Of a stretch of DNA of 64,000 nt, positions 58,514 to 64,000 are shown in pieces. How positions within the stretch are numbered: position 1 is the first letter of the stretch; every line of letters begins with the position of its first letter. Source of the stretch: a virus; IMG/VR virus record IMGVR_UViG_3300008259_002809, positions 1 to 64,000 of that record. One strand, 5' to 3'. Made by a program: the position numbers and the translations under genes. The notes below the pieces were generated by a model that had not been told where the DNA came from, did no database searches, and saw only the letters and a program-made list of their open reading frames with translations.

Positions 58514-58756
58514 GAAGTTGGCCGCGCTCAGTCCAAGGTGCTGACAGAAACGCTTGATGACTGCATGTCATCTAAACTTACAGGATCTCAGTCTTGAAAA
58601 CTGATTCCACCAGAGCCTCCTAACCTAGACACAACCATTATATTGATATTTGATGAGTCTAGGCGGTAAAGCACATATTTGCTGGTTACTGTTTGTTGTT
58701 TGCTGTTTGATAGTTTCCGTTAGAACCTTGCACAGCGGCCTTTTTTAAGGAGTATA
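58514..58756 (+). other. Intergenic region with several stem-loops
   Basis: 243 nt without a gene. Hairpin GATGAC/GTCATC at 58556-58572, a 5-bp stem TCAGT/ACTGA with loop CTTGAAA at 58588-58604 that looks like a Ser-TGA anticodon arm, and a long-range CCTAGAC/GTCTAGG pair. No T-arm or acceptor stem was found. It may be a small RNA or a structured leader for 58757. Confidence 0.4.
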
Positions 58757-59221
58757 ATGACTACTAAGCGTTCTCAATTTCCCAGCAACCCTACACGCAA
58801 TACAGCCGGAGCCTTGCCGTTTAATCAATGGGCACCGCATGGCAACTTCCTTGGATCAGGATCATTTGCAATCGCCGCAAAAAAGAAGCCCAAAAAGAAA
58901 ACTGCTACCAAAAATGTAGTCAGTGTTGAGCCAAACGAGCATCACAGAGACATGATGTGTCGCCCAATCAATCAAGGTGACTATGTGCTGGCTGTCCAAA
59001 ATAATAGACCTTTTCCATTTAAGGTGTTAAAATTAAATGAAACAACGATAACCATTGTGCCTGCTATTAAAACTGGAGACCTTGGTCGCAAATCTCTTAT
59101 TGCTGTTAGAGCCACTGGTGGATCAATTCCTGCTTATAAAAGTTATAGGCGAGAAGGTTGGAATGTTTATGTGATTCCTAAAGAAGAAATTTTCATGTAT
59201 CATTTAATGGGTAATGTATGA
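58757..59221 (+). CDS. Hypothetical protein with basic N-terminus
   Basis: 154 aa, AAGGAG upstream. KKKPKKKTATKNVV basic stretch, then a beta-barrel-like half (QGDYVLAVQNNRPFPFKVLK). Possibly nucleic-acid-binding. ATGA overlap with the UV endonuclease gene. Confidence 0.6.
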   Translation: MTTKRSQFPSNPTRNTAGALPFNQWAPHGNFLGSGSFAIAAKKKPKKKTATKNVVSVEPNEHHRDMMCRPINQGDYVLAVQNNRPFPFKVLKLNETTITIVPAIKTGDLGRKSLIAVRATGGSIPAYKSYRREGWNVYVIPKEEIFMYHLMGNV

Positions 59222-60234
59222 CAGGACGAATTGGCTTTGCTTGTAAATGGATTGATACACCAGAGGAGTGTGCTGGTCGCAAACCTACATCGCACAGCCG
59301 AGACCTAAACGGTCGTTCAACCACAATGCGTTGGCTTCGTGAGCACAAAGACGAAGCCGAACAGCGCCAATGGGATATCATGAACCACAATGCACAGGCC
59401 GCGCTGAACATGGTGGAACGAGTTGGTTCATTGCCCGAGCACTTGCGTATGGTTCGACTAGGCAGTGAAATGCTACAGGGCTACACTGAGCCCAACTGGA
59501 TTGACTGGTGGCAACAAGCAGACATCCAACGACACCTAGAAAAGATCTTTGCTCCTGTAGGTGCCCGTGCTCGAGAGTTGGGAGTAAGACTTAGTTTCCA
59601 CCCTGGACAGTTTTGTGTGTTGGCGTCAGAGAACGACGAAATTGTAGAACGCAGTATCCTGGAGTTTGAATATCATGCAGACATGGCCCGCTGGATGGGC
59701 TATGGCAAGACTTTCCAGGACTTTAAGATTAACGTGCATATATCAGGACGTCGTGGTCCAGACGGTATCAAGGCCATACTTTCGCGGTTATCACCTGAAG
59801 CCAGAAACACTATAACTATTGAAAACGATGAAATGAGTTGGGGCATTGATGCCAGCCTAGAACTGGTTGACCATTGTGCCTTGGTATTGGACATTCATCA
59901 TCATTGGATTAAAACTGGAGAATATATTGAAAGCACTGATGACCGTGTTAAAAGGATTCGTGATAGTTGGCGTGGTGTTCGCCCTGTCATACACTACTCT
60001 GTTTCTAGGGAAGATATACTTGGAGAACATTCCCGACACGCCCGTCCCTCTCTTCAGACCCTCTTAGACGCAGGTTATAAAAAAGCCAAACTCAGAGCAC
60101 ACAGCGATTTCTATTGGAATCAAGACGTAAACACCTGGGCCGGAACGTTCACTGATGATTTTGACATCATGTGCGAAAGCAAGGGCAAGAACTTGGCCAG
60201 TTTTGAATTTGCGGCCAAAATAAAAGCAAGGTAA
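59218..60234 (+). CDS. uvsE: UV damage endonuclease (UvdE/UvsE)
   Basis: 338 aa TIM-barrel enzyme. Metal ligands are in RLSFHPGQFCVLAS (H128), TIENDEMSWG (E202), VLDIHHHWI and AHSDFYWN. It nicks DNA 5' of UV photoproducts, an alternative to the T4 DenV glycosylase. It fits a phage of sunlit water. Ends in a bidirectional terminator. Confidence 0.93.
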   Translation: MTGRIGFACKWIDTPEECAGRKPTSHSRDLNGRSTTMRWLREHKDEAEQRQWDIMNHNAQAALNMVERVGSLPEHLRMVRLGSEMLQGYTEPNWIDWWQQADIQRHLEKIFAPVGARARELGVRLSFHPGQFCVLASENDEIVERSILEFEYHADMARWMGYGKTFQDFKINVHISGRRGPDGIKAILSRLSPEARNTITIENDEMSWGIDASLELVDHCALVLDIHHHWIKTGEYIESTDDRVKRIRDSWRGVRPVIHYSVSREDILGEHSRHARPSLQTLLDAGYKKAKLRAHSDFYWNQDVNTWAGTFTDDFDIMCESKGKNLASFEFAAKIKAR

Positions 60235-60250
60235 AAATTACCTTGCTTTT
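60222..60250. terminator. Bidirectional terminator between convergent genes
   Basis: AAAAGCAAGGTAA (60222-60234) pairs with TTACCTTGCTTTT (60238-60250), loop AAA. A- and T-runs on both sides serve both strands. Confidence 0.9.
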
Positions 60251-60267
60251 AAATGAATAAACTATTT

Positions 60268-60579
60268 TTAGTTAAAAACAGCAGAACGTTCTGCGGCTAG
60301 ACCTTGAGAGGCGTAAAATGCATCTGCTTGAGCCTTAATTGTTTGAATTTGTGGATCAGCAATGTATTCTTGCATGGTTTCAACGTTTGAGAATTTCAAA
60401 GTCAATGTCATTGATGTTGATTGTCCGGGTGCAGGTCCTGCGTTTGATTTTTCTTCCAACATCTTGCCAGTGTTAATGTAAGTGTTTACAACATAGGCAC
60501 GCTGTTCTGCTGTGGGATAGAATGCGTCAGTATTGGCGTTAACGCCTTCTTTGCGAATAGTAACGGATAGGGATGGCAT
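60268..60579 (-). CDS. Small dimeric-barrel-like protein, family copy 3
   Basis: 103 aa from ATG 60579 (AAGGA upstream). PSLSVTIRKEGVNANTDAF, then MTLTLKFSNVETMQEYIADP, a layout like the proteins at 21835 and 22171. Not assigned. Confidence 0.55.
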   Translation of the reverse strand: MPSLSVTIRKEGVNANTDAFYPTAEQRAYVVNTYINTGKMLEEKSNAGPAPGQSTSMTLTLKFSNVETMQEYIADPQIQTIKAQADAFYASQGLAAERSAVFN

Positions 60580-60634
60580 GTTAATTTGGTCCTTGCCTAG
60601 TAGCCGGAACATCCTGTTCCAACTTGTTCAGGTA

Positions 60635-60642
60635 TATTTAGT
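60635..60642 (-). promoter_or_regulatory. Late-promoter-like octamer, minus strand
   Basis: ACTAAATA on the minus strand, giving a leader of about 50 nt for the gene at 60579. A GGAACA/TGTTCC hairpin lies in that leader. Confidence 0.45.
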
Positions 60643-60699
60643 ATTGTCCTTGATGTTAAGGCAGTTTATCCATTTTAAATTAAAACGGGCGATAACTCT

Positions 60700-60712
60700 G
60701 TTGCAACGCAAC
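60700..60712 (+). promoter_or_regulatory. Small palindrome over the -35 box
   Basis: GTTGC-AAC-GCAAC overlaps the -35 of the promoter at 60701, a possible repressor site. Confidence 0.35.
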
Positions 60713-60729
60713 ATATATACTGTTACACT
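60701..60729 (+). promoter_or_regulatory. Sigma70-like promoter for the phasin-like gene
   Basis: TTGCAA, 17-bp spacer, TACACT; start near 60736, AAGGAG before the ATG at 60794. Confidence 0.6.
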
Positions 60730-60793
60730 TAATGTGTTGCTGATGCCTATGAAGGGTCAGACATTTTAATTACTTGCTTAAAGGAGAAGTAAC

Positions 60794-60991
60794 ATGTCAT
60801 ACGATTTTACCAAATCTTTCGAAGAAAACCAAAAGTTGGCTCGTGAATATACTACTACAGTTGCCACTGCCACCGTCGATTTCAACAAGAAATTGATTGA
60901 CGCTACTACTGAGATTTTTAACGCTGTTCGTGAACAAACAGTGGCCGCATACAAGACCATGGGCATTAAGGTTCCAGGTCTCAAGGACTAA
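60794..60991 (+). CDS. Phasin-like small helical protein
   Basis: 65 aa: FTKSFEENQKLAREYTTTVA then VDFNKKLIDATTEIFNAVRE. This amphipathic helical style resembles phasins, which coat polyhydroxyalkanoate granules, but at this length it may only look similar. Own promoter and terminator. Confidence 0.55.
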   Translation: MSYDFTKSFEENQKLAREYTTTVATATVDFNKKLIDATTEIFNAVREQTVAAYKTMGIKVPGLKD

Positions 60992-61012
60992 TTTAAAGTC
61001 TGCACAATCAGG

Positions 61013-61039
61013 AAAGGTGGCTCTAATCAGCCACCTTTT
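61013..61039 (+). terminator. Intrinsic terminator
   Basis: AAAGGTGGCT (61013-61022) pairs with AGCCACCTTT (61029-61038), loop CTAATC, then T. Ends the phasin-like gene. Confidence 0.88.
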
Positions 61040-61048
61040 ATACTTTAA

Positions 61049-61273
61049 ATGTTGTTAGAAGTTCTTGACATAGAATTAAAAGAACAGCCCTATCATAAAT
61101 GGGGACCATGGATTAACTGCTGGGGTTATGAAACCACAGTAGCGCAGTTTGATGACGACACCATAATAGTTCACTCGCTGACACCCTACAATGAAGAATT
61201 GGTAGTGTATTTTGTAGATTGGGAAGAATGCGAGCGGTTCGTTATGCTGTTAGAACAAGACAGGAGATTTTAA
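61049..61273 (+). CDS. Small hypothetical protein
   Basis: 74 aa, acidic, beta-rich (TTVAQFDDDTIIVHSLTP). It starts 10 nt after the terminator stem. Not recognised. Confidence 0.55.
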   Translation: MLLEVLDIELKEQPYHKWGPWINCWGYETTVAQFDDDTIIVHSLTPYNEELVVYFVDWEECERFVMLLEQDRRF

Positions 61274-61275
61274 AA

Positions 61276-61407
61276 ATGATGAGTAAAATTTGGAATTTTT
61301 TGGTTGAATGGGCCGAATCTGTTCATGCCGCAAGAACAGCCGCGGCACTGAGCAGAATGGGTGACTATGAAGGCGCCAAAAAAGTAATCACCAAGCAATA
61401 CCTTTAA
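61276..61407 (+). CDS. 43-aa phage protein
   Basis: Start ATG 61276, two Met in a row. LVEWAESVHAARTAAALSRM then GDYEGAKKVITKQYL, a small helical protein of a type common in T4-like phages. Function unknown. Confidence 0.55.
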   Translation: MMSKIWNFLVEWAESVHAARTAAALSRMGDYEGAKKVITKQYL

Positions 61408-61413
61408 ACTATC

Positions 61414-61439
61414 ATAGGGCTAGAACTAAATAGCCCTAT
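61414..61439 (+). promoter_or_regulatory. Hairpin with late octamer in the loop and start codon in the stem
   Basis: ATAGGGCTA (61414-61422) pairs perfectly with TAGCCCTAT (61431-61439). The octamer ACTAAATA (61425-61432) spans loop and stem; 5 nt later is the ATG at 61438. Read-through RNA would hide the start codon; late RNA would begin at it. Confidence 0.65.
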
Positions 61440-62070
61440 GAAAATCACAGATTTAAGCCAACCTGGTATTGGCGATATTGTTGAATTTGAAACCGATCCC
61501 GAAACTGTAGTTGAGGGTTTAATTGTCGGCGAAACCGATGATGGATATATCTATGAATTCTCAGAATCTGGTTACCAGGAACTCGAAGAAACCTGCACTC
61601 ATGGCAAGTATTACTGCTCCACAGACCGCAAGTGGAAATGTAGACAAGATCCAAAACAGACACGTGAAGTTGCAGAAGCCAGTGGCTATGTTGCTAAGAC
61701 CCCCGCAGAAGCCCGAGACCCCCGATATTCAGCAAGCCTAAGCGCAGATGTAGGCTTGCACACAATGAGAAATCAGATTGCTGATTTCTTTCCCACTGCG
61801 GCACCCAAAGATAGACAAACACAAATCACAGAGGCTACCTATCAAGGCCGTGAAGTTCCTTTGGGCAGACCATTACGAGGGGATGTAAAAAAATTCCGAG
61901 TGTATGTGAAGAACAAAGCAGGCAAAGTAGTCAAAGTCAACTTTGGTGATCCCAACATGCGTATCAGAAAATCAAATCCTGCACGTCGCAAGAGTTTTCG
62001 TGCTAGACATAACTGTGCCAATCCTGGTCCCAGATGGAAGGCGCGATATTGGAGTTGTAGAAAATGGTAA
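61438..62070 (+). CDS. Conserved T4-like phage protein with Cys-rich C-terminus
   Basis: 210 aa. N-terminal beta domain (GDIVEFETDPETVVEGLIVG), two Cys near 53-66, Pro-rich middle, then the conserved basic end RKSFRARHNCANPGPRWKAR and YWSCRKW. This end is seen in T4-like phage virion-linked proteins. Leaderless by promoter geometry. Confidence 0.65.
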   Translation: MKITDLSQPGIGDIVEFETDPETVVEGLIVGETDDGYIYEFSESGYQELEETCTHGKYYCSTDRKWKCRQDPKQTREVAEASGYVAKTPAEARDPRYSASLSADVGLHTMRNQIADFFPTAAPKDRQTQITEATYQGREVPLGRPLRGDVKKFRVYVKNKAGKVVKVNFGDPNMRIRKSNPARRKSFRARHNCANPGPRWKARYWSCRKW

Positions 62071-62123
62071 TGGTAGACAATGAAGGTTGCCCAATTTGTG
62101 GCGGGAAGCATCCAAAGAAATGA
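62064..62123 (+). CDS. Possible 19-aa CxxC microprotein
   Basis: MVMVDNEGCPICGGKHPKK. GGAG lies 9 nt upstream. It overlaps the preceding stop and the next start (ATGA). Too short to be sure. Confidence 0.3.
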   Translation: MVMVDNEGCPICGGKHPKK

Positions 62124-62482
62124 GCAACAATAAACAACTAAACGAAGGCCTAGCCAGCGTCAACGTTGAAGAAGAGATTGATGTCAGTCGCATTCGCAAA
62201 CTGGCAGGTCTTGTCAACAACAATGCGTCGGCCACAGGTCAACGAGTGGTTGGCGAAGCCAGTGAGTTAGATCACGAAGTTGAAATGGCACGTCAACAAG
62301 TGTATTCATCTGCACAAAACGCCATACGCATCTATGAGTTGTTGGCTCAAATCAACGAACAACAAGGTCTAGAAGGATGGGTGCAATCATACCTTACTAA
62401 GGCCGCAGACTATCTTGGCGCTGTAGCAGATAACTTAGAACATCATTCGGCACTACATGATGAAACAGACCAGCCTACTTAA
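62120..62482 (+). CDS. Hypothetical protein with LAGL motif
   Basis: 120 aa from ATG 62120. DVSRIRKLAGL near residue 28 recurs in the gene at 63167 (DLARLKKLAGI); such motifs are frequent in T4-like phage proteins and may be targeting tags. The rest is helical. Overlaps the lipoprotein gene. Confidence 0.58.
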   Translation: MSNNKQLNEGLASVNVEEEIDVSRIRKLAGLVNNNASATGQRVVGEASELDHEVEMARQQVYSSAQNAIRIYELLAQINEQQGLEGWVQSYLTKAADYLGAVADNLEHHSALHDETDQPT

Positions 62483-62909
62483 ACTTGTTGGTATAGTCAG
62501 CATGGCAGTCATGCTCAATGGCTGTGCCGCTGTTTATTTTGCCAAAGATAAAATTGCTAATTTTTATATGAGCCGGTGGGATGCCAATGAAGCCGCATTG
62601 GTCTCCAAGGTAACAGTTCAAAGTGTAGATGTATTGCAGGTGTGTGATCCTAAAACTGCCAAAGAACAACAGGTCACAGCCATTGGTCAATTGCACAGAA
62701 CTTCCACTGAACTGTTGGCCTATTCACGCACATTGCCTGACGATAATTCACCAGTGATCACTGTTGTAAAAAATATCAACGATGCCACAGACGAGTTTTA
62801 TAAAAGATCTCAAGACAAGATGAGCAAACTCTACTGTGAAAACAAAGCAACAAATATCAAGACCATGAGCGAACAGGCTCAACGAGTAGTTCAAGCAAAA
62901 AGGAAATAA
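62460..62909 (+). CDS. Lipoprotein
   Basis: 149 aa (ATG 62457 equally possible). Signal sequence with lipobox MLNGCAAV, then a soluble helical domain with two Cys. Periplasmic face of a membrane. Role unknown; possibly superinfection exclusion. Confidence 0.68.
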   Translation: MKQTSLLKLVGIVSMAVMLNGCAAVYFAKDKIANFYMSRWDANEAALVSKVTVQSVDVLQVCDPKTAKEQQVTAIGQLHRTSTELLAYSRTLPDDNSPVITVVKNINDATDEFYKRSQDKMSKLYCENKATNIKTMSEQAQRVVQAKRK

Positions 62910-62912
62910 TCC

Positions 62913-63170
62913 ATGGCCACAGTGAATCGTCAACAGTTGATGTTGCAAATCAATGCACTACGTTCAGAACATCCTGAATGGGGTAATCGACTTCGTGAGT
63001 TGGTAGAAGCATTTGAATCTGACCAAATGTCATTTGATGAACTCAAAGAACTCATCGAAGACTATCGCCGTCAAGTGCAAAATGATGCCAGCATCAGTGA
63101 AGCACAGACACGAACAAGAACAGAAGTATGTTTGGAGATGTTGTTTAATCTGGCCAAGGCAGTGATATGA
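62913..63170 (+). CDS. Small helical hypothetical protein
   Basis: 85 aa, charged helices (LRELVEAFESDQMSFDELKE). ATGA overlap with the next gene. Not recognised. Confidence 0.58.
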   Translation: MATVNRQQLMLQINALRSEHPEWGNRLRELVEAFESDQMSFDELKELIEDYRRQVQNDASISEAQTRTRTEVCLEMLFNLAKAVI

Positions 63171-63388
63171 AAACAACAGACTTAGAAACAGTTGACCTTG
63201 CAAGACTCAAGAAACTGGCCGGCATCCAAGAAGATGCTGACGGTGCTAACAGTCCTTTAACACATGGCGGAACAGAACGTGCAGAATACATGCGAAAACA
63301 CAACATCAAACCAGGCACAGACGAATGGTTCCGTCTTTGGTTTGCAAGAACAGGGCTCACTGGCGAATCGCCAATGCCCAAGCGATAA
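63167..63388 (+). CDS. Small protein with LAGI motif
   Basis: 73 aa. DLARLKKLAGI near residue 11 matches the motif in the protein at 62120. The remainder (GTERAEYMRKHNIKPGTDEW, FRLWFARTGLTGESPMPK) is typical of small T4-like phage proteins. Possibly virion-packaged. Confidence 0.58.
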   Translation: MKTTDLETVDLARLKKLAGIQEDADGANSPLTHGGTERAEYMRKHNIKPGTDEWFRLWFARTGLTGESPMPKR

Positions 63389-63457
63389 TCCCAATCAGTA
63401 TTTGGTGTATCCCGAAGACGATGGATACGATCGTCCAAGAAATCCCTTTTCGCAAGT

Positions 63458-64000
63458 ATGAAGATCAACGAAATTGCTTTGCTAAGTCGTGTTAGGAAAA
63501 AAGGCGGCAACAGTGAAAACTTGGCCAATCAAGGTGACAGAATCTCTCGCGACAAAGAATACCTATTAGGCAAACGCATAGGACGACTTGAAGCCGGTAT
63601 AGATCTCTACCTTGACTATTTTGAAGGCGAGTATAGATTTTATGTGTTTGATACAGAAACAAGGCTCAATACCTTAACTATTTTTGGGACCAAGTATCCT
63701 AAAAATAACAAAAGTCTTATCATCTCTGGTGTGTATGCCAGTCGCGGCAATAGAATCAAAGCCAGCGATCTCTATCATCACATTGTTGTCAAACTTGGTT
63801 ATACCTTGGTATCAGATCGGCTACAAAGTCCTGGTGGCCAACGAGTATGGCAAGATTTAGAACGCAGATATCATCAAAGCGTTGAAGTTTATGGCCTTGA
63901 CGACAACACAGGACAAGTTGTTAATATATCATCCTTGGATGACACCGAAACACATGTGCCTGCAGATCAGTTGGACAAAGACTCAACCAGAGACGATCGT
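63458..64000 (+). CDS. Hypothetical protein, 3'-partial
   Basis: Open from ATG 63458 to the window end (181 codons, no stop). MKINEIALLSRVRKKGGNSE resembles the N-termini of other packaged-type proteins here. LVSDRLQSPGGQRVWQDLER is a motif I have seen in phage proteins with acyltransferase-like folds, but this is not firm. No Shine-Dalgarno sequence. Confidence 0.6.
   Translation, partial: MKINEIALLSRVRKKGGNSENLANQGDRISRDKEYLLGKRIGRLEAGIDLYLDYFEGEYRFYVFDTETRLNTLTIFGTKYPKNNKSLIISGVYASRGNRIKASDLYHHIVVKLGYTLVSDRLQSPGGQRVWQDLERRYHQSVEVYGLDDNTGQVVNISSLDDTETHVPADQLDKDSTRDDR

Noticed and set aside
58588-58604. tRNA-Ser(TGA)-like anticodon arm
   Set aside because: Stem and loop fit, but no D-arm, T-arm (GTTCRA-type) or acceptor stem could be found around it.
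63264-63461. 65-codon frame over the 63167 gene
   Set aside because: Mostly a shadow of that gene; only its last 25 codons are outside it and no start or ribosome site supports them.
1-64000. CRISPR array, insertion sequence, integrase or attachment sites
   Set aside because: No regularly spaced repeats, no transposase or integrase and no terminal inverted repeats were seen; repeats found are inside the fibre gene or are short operators.

Overview
The window reads as the interior of a large T4-like tailed bacteriophage genome (a myovirus, probably jumbo-sized), moderately AT-rich and tightly packed, with no gene-free stretch over about 250 bases. The case for a phage rests on PhoH, a gp44-type clamp loader, a DexA-like exonuclease, a GroES/gp31-like co-chaperonin, Hsp20, an Rz/Rz1-like spanin pair, a SleB-type lysin, collagen-like and T4-type tail-fibre proteins, many small conserved phage-type ORFs, and octamers close to the T4 late promoter TATAAATA. 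The host is a Gram-negative bacterium (spanins, lipoproteins, signal peptides) using sigma70-type promoters. No terminase, portal, capsid or DNA polymerase gene lies in this window, and both edges cut genes.

Layout. 1-8.0 kb: radical SAM protein, two nuclease-fold proteins, hydrolase, P-loop kinase, cell-wall lysin, membrane protein and ClpX. 8.0-9.9 kb: ribosomal protein bS21, Hsp20, ClpS and a HAD protein. 9.9-21.2 kb: an accessory block rich in 2-oxoglutarate/Fe(II) oxygenases, with a QueC-like enzyme and a minus-strand operon of aldo-keto reductase, oxygenase and radical SAM enzyme. 21.2-31.1 kb: small proteins, a Rieske oxygenase, a minus-strand operon with two PP-loop synthetases, a BAX-inhibitor-like protein and hydrolases. 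31.1-41.6 kb: dCMP deaminase, DexA-like exonuclease, QueD-like protein, A-type Fe-S carrier, GroES-like protein, a broken clamp-loader gene, two more oxygenases and PhoH. 41.6-48.1 kb: conserved phage pair, IF-1, spanins, DnaJ, peptide deformylase and ClpA. 48.1-57 kb: tail-fibre and structural operon ending in a subtilisin-like protease. 57-64 kb: thioesterase, UV endonuclease and small, probably virion-linked proteins.

How the genes work together. The strongest theme is takeover of translation initiation and protein quality control. The phage carries bS21, IF-1 and peptide deformylase, and many of its own promoters place the start codon exactly at the predicted transcription start (leaderless mRNA) or place GGAG at the extreme 5' end. 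It carries ClpX, ClpA and ClpS with ClpP-docking and N-degron residues intact but no ClpP here, so it probably redirects the host peptidase. Hsp20, DnaJ and a GroES-like protein add folding help. The second theme is oxidative and radical tailoring chemistry: nine putative 2OG/Fe(II) oxygenases, one Rieske oxygenase, two radical SAM enzymes and an A-type Fe-S carrier that could supply the cluster enzymes. What these enzymes modify (DNA, virion glycan or protein, or a small molecule) cannot be read from the sequence.
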